From assembly GCF_022271435.1 (NCBI RefSeq), contig NZ_JAFIQY010000049.1:1-62914 (forward strand): a stretch of 62,914 nt of DNA, in the 5' to 3' direction. Source of the stretch: Streptomyces monomycini (GTDB taxonomy: Bacteria > Actinomycetota > Actinomycetes > Streptomycetales > Streptomycetaceae). The position numbers were made by a program, and so were the translations under genes. Below the pieces are notes generated by a model. The model was not told the origin of the DNA. It ran no database searches and saw nothing but the letters and a program-made list of their open reading frames with translations. Positions 1-8,649 of the stretch are shown piece after piece. Position 1 is the stretch's first letter, and every line of letters starts with the position of its first letter.

Positions 1-110
1 TCATAGCGTTAGGGAAACGCCCGGTTACATTTCGAACCCGGAAGCTAAGCCTTTCAGCGCCGATGGTACTGCAGGGGGGACCCTGTGGGAGAGTAGGACG
101 CCGCCGAACA
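1..110 (+). rRNA. rrf: 5S ribosomal RNA (3' part)
   Basis: The sequence is the 5S rRNA of a high-GC actinobacterium from about its tenth base to the 3' end. The conserved loop, the GATGGTACTGC block and the closing GACGCCGCCGAACA are all present. The 5' end lies outside the window, so this is the last gene of an rrn operon entering from the left. A strong terminator follows 9 bases later. Confidence 0.95.
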
Positions 111-118
111 ATTTTTCA

Positions 119-162
119 GCTCCGGTCCCTGAACCTTCTGGTTCAGGGACCGGAGCTTTTTT
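119..162 (+). terminator. rrn operon intrinsic terminator
   Basis: A perfect 17-bp inverted repeat (119-135 with 140-156) encloses a TTCT loop and is followed directly by six T residues. This is a textbook factor-independent terminator, placed just after the 5S gene. A T-run is unusual in this GC-rich genome and fits the need to stop rRNA transcription. Confidence 0.95.
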
Positions 163-178
163 GCGTTCCGGGACAGCG

Positions 179-976
179 TCAGGCTGTCGTCTTTCTCCAG
201 AACACCGCGGTGGTGAGGGAGAAGAGCAGCAGGTTGCCGACGCTCAGGGCAGCTCCTTGGAGGGCCGTACCCATGGCACCGGGCCAGAGCTTGGTGACGA
301 GAGTGCCGATGAGCGTGCAGACCAGCGGGTTCGCGATGCTCATCCAGCGGGGCAGGGCGGTGCCGCCACGGAGGACGAGGACGGCCAGCCAGACCGAGCC
401 GACGCCCCAGAGGGCCAGGAGCACCGCGTACGGGATGAAGAGCACCGTGGCGAGGTCGCCCGGGAGGGCGGTCAGCGCGGCGGAGTCGGCGCCGGACTCG
501 TGCACCGCCTTCGCGGCCTGACCCCAGTAGAAGAACGAGCCGTGGGCGAAGGGGGCGAGCGCGTAGCCGGCCGTCAGGAGGAGGAAGGGCGGCAGGGCGA
601 GCCGACGGGGCTGCGGGAGAAGAGCGTGGCGGAAGTGGCGGCAGGCGTAGAGGTAGAGCGGTCCGGTCAGGACGCCGAGCAGGGCTCCCCAGGCCAGGCG
701 GGTGGTGGAGGCGGGGAGCATCGCGGCCAGGGAGTCGCGGGCCATCCCGTCGTACGTGGTGAGGATCGGGTACTGGTCCGGCGCGACCATGGGCTTGCCG
801 AGCAGGAGGATGTCGCCGACGAGCCAGGCCGCGGAGGTCAGGATTCCGGCGATGCCGGCCAGGCGGAGGGCGCGGAGGCTGTGGGGGTCGGGGTCGGGGT
901 CGGGGTCGGTGTCGGTGTGGTTGTCGGTGCGGGAGGTGAGTGGTGCGGGTTCGGAGGTGGGTATGGCTCGGGGCAA
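179..976 (-). CDS. Multi-spanning membrane protein of unknown function
   Basis: A protein of about 265 residues with roughly six to seven hydrophobic segments and short loops, resembling uncharacterised actinobacterial integral membrane proteins; no catalytic motif is recognised. I place the start at the TTG at 976, because GGAGG sits 8 bases upstream. An ATG at 1030 would put the 19-bp iron box (1005-1023) inside the gene. Near the N-terminus an Asp-Pro dipeptide is repeated four times, encoded by a short GGGTCG tandem repeat. The iron box just upstream suggests expression when iron is scarce. A role in iron or heme handling is possible but not shown by the protein itself. Confidence 0.7.
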   Translation of the reverse strand: MPRAIPTSEPAPLTSRTDNHTDTDPDPDPDPHSLRALRLAGIAGILTSAAWLVGDILLLGKPMVAPDQYPILTTYDGMARDSLAAMLPASTTRLAWGALLGVLTGPLYLYACRHFRHALLPQPRRLALPPFLLLTAGYALAPFAHGSFFYWGQAAKAVHESGADSAALTALPGDLATVLFIPYAVLLALWGVGSVWLAVLVLRGGTALPRWMSIANPLVCTLIGTLVTKLWPGAMGTALQGAALSVGNLLLFSLTTAVFWRKTTA

Positions 977-1004
977 GACGGTGCCTCCATGAGAGGAGTA
1001 ATAG

Positions 1005-1023
1005 TTAGGTGAGGCTAGCCTAA
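1005..1023. promoter_or_regulatory. Iron box (DmdR/IdeR operator)
   Basis: TTAGGTGAGGCTAGCCTAA matches the 19-bp DtxR-family consensus TTAGGTTAGGCTAACCTAA at 17 of 19 positions, and the two halves form an inverted repeat. It lies 29 bp upstream of the TTG start of the minus-strand membrane protein and 71 bp upstream of the plus-strand acetyltransferase. It could therefore repress either or both when DmdR1 carries Fe2+. Confidence 0.85.
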
Positions 1024-1093
1024 CTAGCAAGTGCGGGGTGGGGAGGGAGGATTACGTGTGGCCAGAGGGACGGGCTGCTGGGATGCTGGGTCG

Positions 1094-1636
1094 ATGGGCT
1101 ATCTGATCAGGCCGGTGAAGGCGGACGAGTGGAAGCGGCTCAGGGAACTCCGGCTGGCGGCGCTGTCCGACCCGGTGGCGCGCATCGCTTTCAACGAGCC
1201 CTTCGAGAAGGTCGCGGCGTACCCGGACGAGGTGTGGCAGCGGCGGGCGGCGCGGAGTGACGAGGACCGGGACCCGCTGACGTTCATCGGCGAGGCACCG
1301 GACGGCAGTTGGGGCGGCATGGTCGTCGTGCTCGTCGAGAAGGAGGGCGCGGACGAGCGGGGTGGCGAGGCGCCGTGGGCGCACATCGTCGGGGTCTACG
1401 TACGTCCGGAGCATCGCGGTACGGGGCTGGTGCGCGAGCTGTTCGCGGCCGCCGTGGAGTGGGCGTGGGGCCGGTCACGGCCGACGGTGGAGCGCGTACG
1501 GCTCTGGGTGCACGAGGAGAACGAGCGCGCGGCGGCCCTCTACCGGTCGCTGGGCTTCGTCGAGACGGGCCGGACGATGGCCGATCCCAAGGACGAGAGC
1601 GCTGTCGAGCACGAGATGGCGCTGGAGCGCGCGTAG
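1094..1636 (+). CDS. GNAT family N-acetyltransferase
   Basis: A 180-residue single-domain GNAT protein. The acetyl-CoA binding signature is clear (VGVYVRPEHRGTGL, about residues 101-114), followed by the typical C-terminal block with ALYRSLGFVETGR. Proteins of this type acetylate amino groups of small molecules or protein N-termini; the substrate cannot be told. The ATG at 1094 gives the standard N-terminus (GYLIRPVKADEW). It is transcribed away from the iron-box promoter and converges on the T4SS operon, with only 11 bases between the two stop codons. Confidence 0.85.
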   Translation: MGYLIRPVKADEWKRLRELRLAALSDPVARIAFNEPFEKVAAYPDEVWQRRAARSDEDRDPLTFIGEAPDGSWGGMVVVLVEKEGADERGGEAPWAHIVGVYVRPEHRGTGLVRELFAAAVEWAWGRSRPTVERVRLWVHEENERAAALYRSLGFVETGRTMADPKDESAVEHEMALERA

Positions 1637-1647
1637 CGGCCCGCCGG

Positions 1648-3408
1648 TCAGGCCGGGAGCGTGGCGTGCGGCCAGCGGGCGCGGGCCTGCTCCTGGGAGC
1701 GCATCGTCGCCAGCGTCAACAGCCCCTGCGCACGGCCGGTTTCGAGGAGGCCGGGCAGGGCGGGGAACGGCGCCAGCGCCGCGATGTCGTCCAGGACGAG
1801 GGTGAGTGGTGGGTCGAGCCGACCGGCGGATGACCGTTCGGCCATGCGGCGGCCGCGCTCGACCACGTTGGAGAGGAGTGCGACGAACAACGGCATCGCA
1901 CCCGGATTGGTTCGCGGATCCTCGATGGATTCCCCTACCACGTAGAGCGTTCCCCCTTCGTCGATGAAAGATTCGAGAAGAAGGGCATCGGATCGCGCCG
2001 GATTGCAGGCGTCCCGGATGTGGATCGAGGCCAGGGACGCCAGGGTGCGGGAGACCAACTCCTGGGCCATCTCGCGGCGTTCCGCGTGTGCGGTCAGTAC
2101 GGACTCCAGCTCGCCCGCCTGGCCCGCCGACGCCTTCTGGTTCGTACGCAGGATCCGTACGGGCTCGTGCGCGGCGCCCTTGGTGTGGGCCCAGCGGTGC
2201 AGTTGGCGGAAGGGCCGCCCGTCCACGGCGGCGGCGTGCAGCCAGCAGCGCAGCAGGGTCGTCGCGGCGTCGGCCACCGCGGAGTCGAGGGTGCCGGCGG
2301 GGCGCACGGGGGTGAGGAGCGCGGCCGCGCGGGCCGCGGCGGTGGCGATGTCCTCGCAGCCGGACGTCGGTGACCAGCGTGTCCGGGCCGGGGTGTCCAG
2401 GAGGTGCTGCGGGTCGTAGGTCAGCAGCGGGCCCAGTTTGGCGCGGCCGTCCTTGGTGTCGGCCCAGAGGGTGGGGTCGGTGGTGGCGACGACGAGGGGG
2501 CCTTCGGCGGCGGCGACGGCGGCCGCGGCGAGCGCGCCGGCCTGGCGGCGGTCGCTGCCGTAGTGAACGGCTGGGGTGGGGGCCGGGAGGAGGTCGGGGG
2601 TAGTGACGGTGGGAGTGGGGACAGGGGCGGGGACAGGGATGGGCGGGATGCTTGCGGTGGTTCCAGCGGTTGTAGCGGTGGGCGCGACTGCTGGTGCCGC
2701 GGATTCCGAGACCGGTGGTGCCGCGGGCGGCGGGACCGGTGGTGCAGCCGGTTCCGAGGCCGTCGGCGTGACGGGTCCGGTGGCCGTCGGAGTGACGGAT
2801 TCCGTGGCCGGCGGAGGCGTTGCGACGGCTTCGGCGGCGCCGGCGGTACCGTCCCGCCCGGCAGCCCCGGCAGCCCCGGCAGCCCCGGCAGCCCCGGCAG
2901 CCCCTTCCCGCCCGGCGCCCCTGCCCCGCCCGCCGTCCTTCCCCGCAGCACGCCGATTGGCCCGTACGGCCCGGTAGCGGGCGATCGTCCCCAGGGCGAA
3001 GACCGTCAGGACGACGAGGACCAGCAGTTCGCTGATGAGGATGCCCCAGAACAGCCCGTATCCGGAGAGCTGTGCGGCCGGGGTGTCGGGCCAGGCGGCG
3101 GCGAGGTCGTGCGGGGCGCCTATGAGGCTGCGCAGGGCCAGTGGCGTACGGGTGAAGGTCACGCCGTCCGGCCAGGCGCCGTGGGTGAAGAGTCCGGCCA
3201 GGCCGGTCGCCGTCCAGGCCAGGACGGTGAGGCCGAGGAGGAAGACGAGCACGCCGATCAGCAGGGAGTCGGGGACGCCGCGCCCCCGCCCGCCACCCGG
3301 GCCGACCGGTCCGGCAGGGCCACCCGGTCCGGCAGGTCCCCCTGCGCCGCCCTGGAGGCCCGTACCGCCGTGCCCGTTCCCCTGACCGTTCCCGTATCCC
3401 CGCGTCAC
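1648..3408 (-). CDS. T4SS coupling-protein-like (VirD4/TraG-type) membrane protein
   Basis: About 586 residues. The N-terminus is Gly/Pro-rich, followed by two membrane segments, a long Ala/Pro/Thr-rich linker, and a C-terminal domain resembling the ATPase part of TraG/VirD4 coupling proteins. A Walker-B-like stretch (LTLVLDDIAAL) and the later MRSQEQARARW motif are visible, but no P-loop (GxxxxGKS/T) is. The protein ends abruptly soon after the RSQEQ motif, so it is probably shortened. The GTG start overlaps the stop of the upstream VirB4-like gene (GTGA), indicating translational coupling. It is the last gene of the T4SS-like operon. Role inferred: inner-membrane component that recruits substrates. 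Confidence 0.7.
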   Translation of the reverse strand: MTRGYGNGQGNGHGGTGLQGGAGGPAGPGGPAGPVGPGGGRGRGVPDSLLIGVLVFLLGLTVLAWTATGLAGLFTHGAWPDGVTFTRTPLALRSLIGAPHDLAAAWPDTPAAQLSGYGLFWGILISELLVLVVLTVFALGTIARYRAVRANRRAAGKDGGRGRGAGREGAAGAAGAAGAAGAAGRDGTAGAAEAVATPPPATESVTPTATGPVTPTASEPAAPPVPPPAAPPVSESAAPAVAPTATTAGTTASIPPIPVPAPVPTPTVTTPDLLPAPTPAVHYGSDRRQAGALAAAAVAAAEGPLVVATTDPTLWADTKDGRAKLGPLLTYDPQHLLDTPARTRWSPTSGCEDIATAAARAAALLTPVRPAGTLDSAVADAATTLLRCWLHAAAVDGRPFRQLHRWAHTKGAAHEPVRILRTNQKASAGQAGELESVLTAHAERREMAQELVSRTLASLASIHIRDACNPARSDALLLESFIDEGGTLYVVGESIEDPRTNPGAMPLFVALLSNVVERGRRMAERSSAGRLDPPLTLVLDDIAALAPFPALPGLLETGRAQGLLTLATMRSQEQARARWPHATLPA

Positions 3409-4835
3409 GCCACCGTCTCGCTCGACTCGTCCCGGAACTGCCGCCGCATCGCCAGCTCTTCGGCCCGCCGTTCGGCCTCCGCGTCCGCCGCCCGCCCGAT
3501 CGCGAGCGCTTCCTCCGTCAGCATCGCGGAGCTCTCGGTCATCGCCCGGTCGGTGTAGACCAGGGGCCGTTCCGCCTCGGTGATCAGGTGTTTGACGACC
3601 TGGACGTTGCCGTTGACGTCCCACACCGCGATGCCGGGGGTGAGCGTCGGAATGATCTCGACGGCCCAGCGCGGCAGGCCCAGGACGGCGCCGGTGGCCC
3701 GGGCCTCGTCGCTCTTCTGGGCGTAGATCGTGCGGGTGGAGGCCATCTTCAGGATCGCCGCGGCTTCCTTGGCGGCCGCCCCGTCGACCACGTCACTGAG
3801 GTGATGGACGACGGCGACGAAGGACAGGCCGAGGCGGCGGCCGAACTTCAGGAGCCGCTGGAAGAGTTGGGCGACGAACGGCGAGTTGATGATGTGCCAG
3901 GCCTCCTCGACCAGGAAGATCCGTTTCTTCCGGTCGGGCCGGATCCACGTGTGCTCCAGCCACACGCCGACGATGGCCATCAGGATCGGCATCGCGATCG
4001 AGTTGCGGTCGATGTGCGAGAGGTCGAAGACGATCAGCGGTGCGTCGAGGTCGATGCCGGCGGTGGTCGGGCCGTCGAACATGCCGCGCAGGTCGCCGTC
4101 GACCAGCCGGTCGAGGACCAGCGCCACGTCCAGGCCCCAGGCCCGTACGTCGTCTATGTCGACGTTCATGGCCTCGGCCGACTCCTCCTCCGGGTGGCGC
4201 AGCTGCTCGACGATGTCGGTGAGGACCGGCTGCCGGTTGGTGATCGTCTCGTTGACGTACGCGTGGGCCACCTTGAGCGCGAAGCCGGAGCGCTCGTCCA
4301 GGCCGCGGCCCATGGCGACCTCGATGATCGTACGGAGCAGGGCCAGCTGGCCGGTCGTGGTGATCGACGGGTCGAGGGGGTTGAGGCGGATGCCGCCGTT
4401 GAGGGCGGCGGTGGGGTCCAGGCGGATGGGGGTGATGCCGAGCTGTTCGGCGATCAGGTTCCACTCGCCGACGCCGTCCTCGCCCTGGGCGTCCAGGACG
4501 ACGACCTGCCGGTCGCGGAAGCGCAGCTGGCGCAGGACGTACGTCTTCTCCAGCGCCGACTTGCCGTTGCCGGACTCGCCGAGGACCAGCCAGTGCGGGG
4601 CGGGCAGCTGTTGTCCGTACAGCTGGAAGGGGTCGTAGATGTAGCCCTTGCCGCTGTAGACCTCGCGGCCGATGATCACGCCGGAGTCGCCCAGGCCCGG
4701 TGCGGCGGTCGGCAGGTAGACGGCCTGGGCCTGGCCGGTGGAGGTCCGTACGGGAAGCCGCGTCGTCTCCACCTTCCCGAACAGGAAGCTGGTGAACGCC
4801 TCGGTGAGCGCTGCGAGCGGATCGAGCATGGCCAT
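3405..4835 (-). CDS. T4SS VirB4/TraE-like ATPase
   Basis: A 476-residue cytoplasmic ATPase. The Walker A motif GESGNGKS lies near residue 87, the Walker B motif KRIFLVEEAWH in the second half, and the C-terminal part (VVHHLSDV, LKMASTRTIY) is typical of VirB4-type motors that power type IV secretion. Homologues are widely annotated in Streptomyces as ATP-binding proteins next to SCO6880-family proteins. The gene is 22 bases downstream of the SCO6880-like gene and overlaps the VirD4-like gene by 4 bases. ATG codons at 4835 and 4829 are both possible starts. Confidence 0.8.
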   Translation of the reverse strand: MAMLDPLAALTEAFTSFLFGKVETTRLPVRTSTGQAQAVYLPTAAPGLGDSGVIIGREVYSGKGYIYDPFQLYGQQLPAPHWLVLGESGNGKSALEKTYVLRQLRFRDRQVVVLDAQGEDGVGEWNLIAEQLGITPIRLDPTAALNGGIRLNPLDPSITTTGQLALLRTIIEVAMGRGLDERSGFALKVAHAYVNETITNRQPVLTDIVEQLRHPEEESAEAMNVDIDDVRAWGLDVALVLDRLVDGDLRGMFDGPTTAGIDLDAPLIVFDLSHIDRNSIAMPILMAIVGVWLEHTWIRPDRKKRIFLVEEAWHIINSPFVAQLFQRLLKFGRRLGLSFVAVVHHLSDVVDGAAAKEAAAILKMASTRTIYAQKSDEARATGAVLGLPRWAVEIIPTLTPGIAVWDVNGNVQVVKHLITEAERPLVYTDRAMTESSAMLTEEALAIGRAADAEAERRAEELAMRRQFRDESSETVA

Positions 4836-4857
4836 GACGTACGCGCCTCCCAGCGGC

Positions 4858-6420
4858 TTAGCGGCGGATCCCGGTCGCGAACGGCAGCGTGTTCACAAAG
4901 GCGCGGTGATGTTCCCGGTCGCACCACTCCAGTTTGAGGTAACTCTTGCCCGCCGAGGCGCGGATGGTGCGTTTGTCGCGGGCCAGCGCCTCCGGGGAGC
5001 GGGAGGAGACGGTGATGTAGCCGACGAGGTTGACGCCGGCGGCGCCCGAGGCCAGGTCCTCGCCGCGCTGGTCGACGCGGCCGTGGTGGGCCACGTCGCG
5101 CGGGTCGACCACCCGGTTCATCTTGGCGGCCCGGCTGGCCTCCGCGTCGTCGTTGGTCTTCTCCGTCAGCATCCGCTCGATCGCGATCTCGGTGGGCTCC
5201 AGGTCCATGCAGACCGCCACCGTACGGATGACGTCGGGAGTGTGCACCAGCAACGGGGCCAGGAAGTTGACGCCGACCGGGGTCAGCGGCCACTCCTTGA
5301 CCCAGGCCGTGGCGTGGCACCAGGGCGCGCGGGTGGTCGACTCACGGGTCTTGGCCTGGAGGTACGTCGGCTCCATCGCGTCCAGCTCGGCCGGCCAGGC
5401 GTTGCGCTGGCTCATCGCCTGGATGTGGTCGATGGGGTGGTCCGGGTCGTACATGGAGTGCACCAGGGAGGACAGCCGGCTCTGCCCGAGCGGCTGGCGT
5501 ACGCGGATGTCGGCCTCGGCCAGCCGCGCGCAGATGTCGGTCAGCTCGCGGGCCATGACGACGGCCAGGCCCGCGTCCCGGTCCAGCTTCTTGCGGATCA
5601 CTCCGCCGTTGTGCAGGTGCGCGGCGCGCGCCATGGTGTGCGCCTCGGCGGCCAGTTCGCGGGTGTAGTGCATGCAGGCCACGAGGTAGGCGCGGTGCTG
5701 CTCGGAGGAGGTGGAGACCATGGACTGGAGCTGGTCGTAGGAGTCCTGGAGCCAGTCGGGGGAGTCCGGGTTGCCGCGCTGGGCGACGTCCTTGGCGTGG
5801 GCGTCGGGGTCGGCGGGGAGGGTACGGGCCAGCATCTGGAGGCGGGTGACGAAGCCGTCCCCGTTGGCGACGTGCTTGAGCAGCGTGCCGAACCGCTCGA
5901 CGAGGGCCTCCTGGTCCTCGCTGTCGCGCAGGCCGACGCCCGGGCCCTCGATCTCGATGGCGGCCGTGACGGTGCGGCGGTCGGCGTGCAGCAGGACGGC
6001 GATCTCGTCCGGGCCGAACGGGGCGGTCAGCCAGTTGATGCGGCCGATGCCGGGCGGCGGGCCGATCTCCACCTCGCGGCCGTCCAGCCGGACACCGGCC
6101 TCGGCGGCGCCGGAGCGGTACGTCGTGCCGCGGCGGACCGTACGCCGGTAGCTGCGGTTGATCTCGAACCACTTGTAGAACGTACGGCCGCGGTACGGGA
6201 AGTAGACCGCGGCGATCGCCAGCAGCGGGAAGCCGGTCAGGGTGGCGATGCGCAGCGACAGCACCGGCACCAGCAGACCGCACACCATGCCGATGAACGC
6301 GCCCGCGATGATCAGCGCGATCTCACCGGTCTCGCGGTTCTTGCCGACGATCGCGTTCGGTCGGGCGCGGCCGATCAGGTAGGTGCGGCGGGGCGTGATC
6401 GGGTGAGACTGGGTCGTCAA
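4858..6420 (-). CDS. SCO6880-family T4SS-associated membrane protein
   Basis: A 520-residue protein with two close N-terminal membrane helices (about residues 33-75) and a large soluble domain, matching the actinobacterial SCO6880 family. This family is found only beside VirB4-like ATPases and is probably equivalent to the N-terminal half of a VirB3-VirB4 type protein. No P-loop is seen, so it likely works with the ATPase encoded next to it. Its ATG overlaps the stop of the VirB6-like gene (ATGA), so the genes are translationally coupled. Confidence 0.8.
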   Translation of the reverse strand: MTTQSHPITPRRTYLIGRARPNAIVGKNRETGEIALIIAGAFIGMVCGLLVPVLSLRIATLTGFPLLAIAAVYFPYRGRTFYKWFEINRSYRRTVRRGTTYRSGAAEAGVRLDGREVEIGPPPGIGRINWLTAPFGPDEIAVLLHADRRTVTAAIEIEGPGVGLRDSEDQEALVERFGTLLKHVANGDGFVTRLQMLARTLPADPDAHAKDVAQRGNPDSPDWLQDSYDQLQSMVSTSSEQHRAYLVACMHYTRELAAEAHTMARAAHLHNGGVIRKKLDRDAGLAVVMARELTDICARLAEADIRVRQPLGQSRLSSLVHSMYDPDHPIDHIQAMSQRNAWPAELDAMEPTYLQAKTRESTTRAPWCHATAWVKEWPLTPVGVNFLAPLLVHTPDVIRTVAVCMDLEPTEIAIERMLTEKTNDDAEASRAAKMNRVVDPRDVAHHGRVDQRGEDLASGAAGVNLVGYITVSSRSPEALARDKRTIRASAGKSYLKLEWCDREHHRAFVNTLPFATGIRR

Positions 6421-7796
6421 CGCCCGTCACCTCCTGGAGTCTTGCCGGAGCGGGCGTTGCCGGCGGAGCCGGAGCTGGAACCGGGGGACGGATGTGCGCG
6501 GGGGGCGGGCGAGGCGGGGGCCGGGACGCGGCCGCCGGAGCCGCCGCCGCGGCTGCCGTGGGCGGCCACACCGCCGGAGACCGCGTCGGCCGGCCGGGCC
6601 TGGCCGCCGCCCTGCTCCTGGCCGCCCCCGCCGGACCTGCGGGAACTGTGCGTCTTGATGCCCTGGGACACCAGCGCGGCGGGCGAGGAGATCACGGCGG
6701 CGGCCTGCGAGCCCTCGGTGGCCTGCTTCTTGTTCGTACGGGCCGAGACCATCTCGTCGCCGAAACCGGGGACGAAACGGTAGATCACGGCGCTGGCGAA
6801 GATGGCCAGCAGGATGATCGCGAGGCCGGAGACGACGGCGGAGATGGCGTTCGGGCCGTCGCCGGTGGTGAGCGCGCCGGCGATGCCCAGGACGATCACG
6901 ATGACCGGTTTCACCATGATCACCGCGATCATGATGCCCGCCCAGCGGCGGACGTGCCCCCACATGTTCTTGTCGACCAGGCCCGCGTAGACGACCGTGC
7001 CGAGCAGCGCGCCCACGTACAGCAGGGCCGCCCGGATCACCAGCTCCAGCCAGAGCACACCGGCCGCCAGCACCGAGACCAGCGAGACCACGATCAGCAT
7101 GATCGGGCCGCCGCCGATGTCCGTGTCCTTCTTCAGCGCCCCCGCGAACGCCCCGAAGAAGGTGTCGGTCTGCGCGCCCGTCCCCTTCGCGATGATCTCG
7201 GTGATGCCGTCCGTCGCGGAGACGACGGTGTAGAGGATCAGCGGCGTGAACGCGGAGGCGAGCACGGTCAGCCAGAGGAAGCCGATTGCCTCGCTGATCG
7301 CCTCCGTCAGCCGCACGCCGCGCACGGCGCGCTTGGCGACGGCGAGCAGCCACAGCACGAGGGTCAGTACGGTCGAGGCGGCGAAGACGACGGCGTACTG
7401 CTTGAGGAAGGCCGCGTTGGTGAAGTCGACCTGCGAGGTCGCCTTCACGGCGTCGGACAGCTTGTTGACGATCCAGGCGGCGGCGTCGGCACAGCCCTTG
7501 GCGAGGGAGGTGAGGGGGTCGAGGGGGTTGTTGTCGGTCAGGCCGCCGGGGGATTTGGGGGTGGTGTTGGCTTTGTCGCCTTCTTGGCAGTATTCCCTGG
7601 CGAGGCCGCGAATGAGGTCGCAGGCCTCGTTGCTCGGCGAAGGGCTCGCGGACGGGCTGCCCGTACCCGTAGGTGTGGGCGTGGGGGCGGGGCTCGGCTC
7701 CGCGAAGGCGCGTGACGCCAGGAGGAGGACAGTCGTCTGTACGCCCGTCACCATGGCGGTGAGGGAGAGAGCGCGACGACGATGATTAGCGGGCAT
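6417..7796 (-). CDS. T4SS VirB6/TrbL-like polytopic membrane protein
   Basis: A 459-residue protein with a cleavable-looking signal sequence (cut after ...ASRAFA), a Pro/Ser-rich stretch, then six or so membrane helices between about residues 130 and 350. It ends in a Gly/Ser/Pro-rich hydrophilic tail of about 100 residues. Architecture and operon position match the TrbL/VirB6 inner-membrane channel subunit. Two cysteines close to the signal cleavage site (CDLIRGLAREYC) could form an external disulfide. The start overlaps the preceding gene by 11 bases. Confidence 0.75.
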   Translation of the reverse strand: MPANHRRRALSLTAMVTGVQTTVLLLASRAFAEPSPAPTPTPTGTGSPSASPSPSNEACDLIRGLAREYCQEGDKANTTPKSPGGLTDNNPLDPLTSLAKGCADAAAWIVNKLSDAVKATSQVDFTNAAFLKQYAVVFAASTVLTLVLWLLAVAKRAVRGVRLTEAISEAIGFLWLTVLASAFTPLILYTVVSATDGITEIIAKGTGAQTDTFFGAFAGALKKDTDIGGGPIMLIVVSLVSVLAAGVLWLELVIRAALLYVGALLGTVVYAGLVDKNMWGHVRRWAGIMIAVIMVKPVIVIVLGIAGALTTGDGPNAISAVVSGLAIILLAIFASAVIYRFVPGFGDEMVSARTNKKQATEGSQAAAVISSPAALVSQGIKTHSSRRSGGGGQEQGGGQARPADAVSGGVAAHGSRGGGSGGRVPAPASPAPRAHPSPGSSSGSAGNARSGKTPGGDGR

Positions 7797-8634
7797 ACGT
7801 GAACCCTCCGAAGCCTTGCACAGCCTTGGACATCTCCTCGGCCGACGACGCGGTCTGGTCCCGGCCGACCGGAGCCGGGCCGTCCTTCTGCGTGAAGTCG
7901 GTGATCTTCCAGTCGTCGTCGATCCACTGCAGGTCGAAGGTGTTGGTGTACCAGCCCTCCGCGACCGGGTTCTTGGAATCGGAGCCGGCGATGCCGAAGA
8001 GGGCCGAGTACCAGACCGAGACCTTGGCCGCGGTGCCCGAGAACCTCTCGACCTTGGTGCCGACCGGGTTGGCCCGGGAGACGAATGTCGACCCGTCAGG
8101 AGCCCGGCCGTCGGGCTTCAGCCCGATGCGGCCGAGGAACTTCGGGTTGCCGTACGCCGTGTCGAGGGCGCTTGCGCGGGCTGCCGCCACGTCCGGCGCG
8201 TACACCGTGGTGACTATCGTCCGCCGCCGGTCCTTCGTGTACATGCCGTCGCTGTTGAGTGCCACCGCGTAATTCGCCGCCGCCGACTGCGCCCCCTGCT
8301 CCGTCTTCGCGAAGCCCGACGCGATGCCGCCGTTCTTGCCCCCGACCGGCTTGGTGCCGGTCGGTGCGGTGGAGCGGGCGTCCGCTTCCTTCGCGCTGTC
8401 GTCGCCGGACCCCTGTCCGTCTCCGCCGCGGTTCGCGAAGGCGATGGCCGCGATCAGGAGGACCACCACGCCGACGATCGTGATCAGGTTCCGGCTGGAG
8501 GAGCCGGTACGGGTGCGGCGGCCCGCCCCGTACGGGTCGCCGCCGCCGTCGGGAAGTCTGGTGCGGGTCTGGCCGCCCGTGTCCGGGCCGCCCGGCTCGC
8601 CACCGCCGTATCCACCGCCATCGCTGAGACTCAT
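7786..8634 (-). CDS. T4SS VirB8/TcpC-like bitopic protein
   Basis: A 282-residue protein with a Gly-rich cytoplasmic N-terminus, a single membrane helix (about residues 50-67), a linker, and an extracytoplasmic domain with the NTF2-like look of VirB8/TcpC (ending in the WIDDDWKITDF strand). VirB8-type proteins are assembly factors bridging inner membrane and cell wall. The ATG has a purine-rich GAGGGGGC site upstream. It starts the tightly packed five-gene block; the pilin-like gene lies about 600 bases upstream. Confidence 0.75.
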   Translation of the reverse strand: MSLSDGGGYGGGEPGGPDTGGQTRTRLPDGGGDPYGAGRRTRTGSSSRNLITIVGVVVLLIAAIAFANRGGDGQGSGDDSAKEADARSTAPTGTKPVGGKNGGIASGFAKTEQGAQSAAANYAVALNSDGMYTKDRRRTIVTTVYAPDVAAARASALDTAYGNPKFLGRIGLKPDGRAPDGSTFVSRANPVGTKVERFSGTAAKVSVWYSALFGIAGSDSKNPVAEGWYTNTFDLQWIDDDWKITDFTQKDGPAPVGRDQTASSAEEMSKAVQGFGGFTYAR

Positions 8635-8649
8635 CGTGCCTGTGCCCCC

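Noticed and set aside
880..920. GGGTCG tandem repeats as a regulatory site
   Set aside because: They are inside the coding region of the membrane protein and encode an Asp-Pro repeat near its N-terminus.
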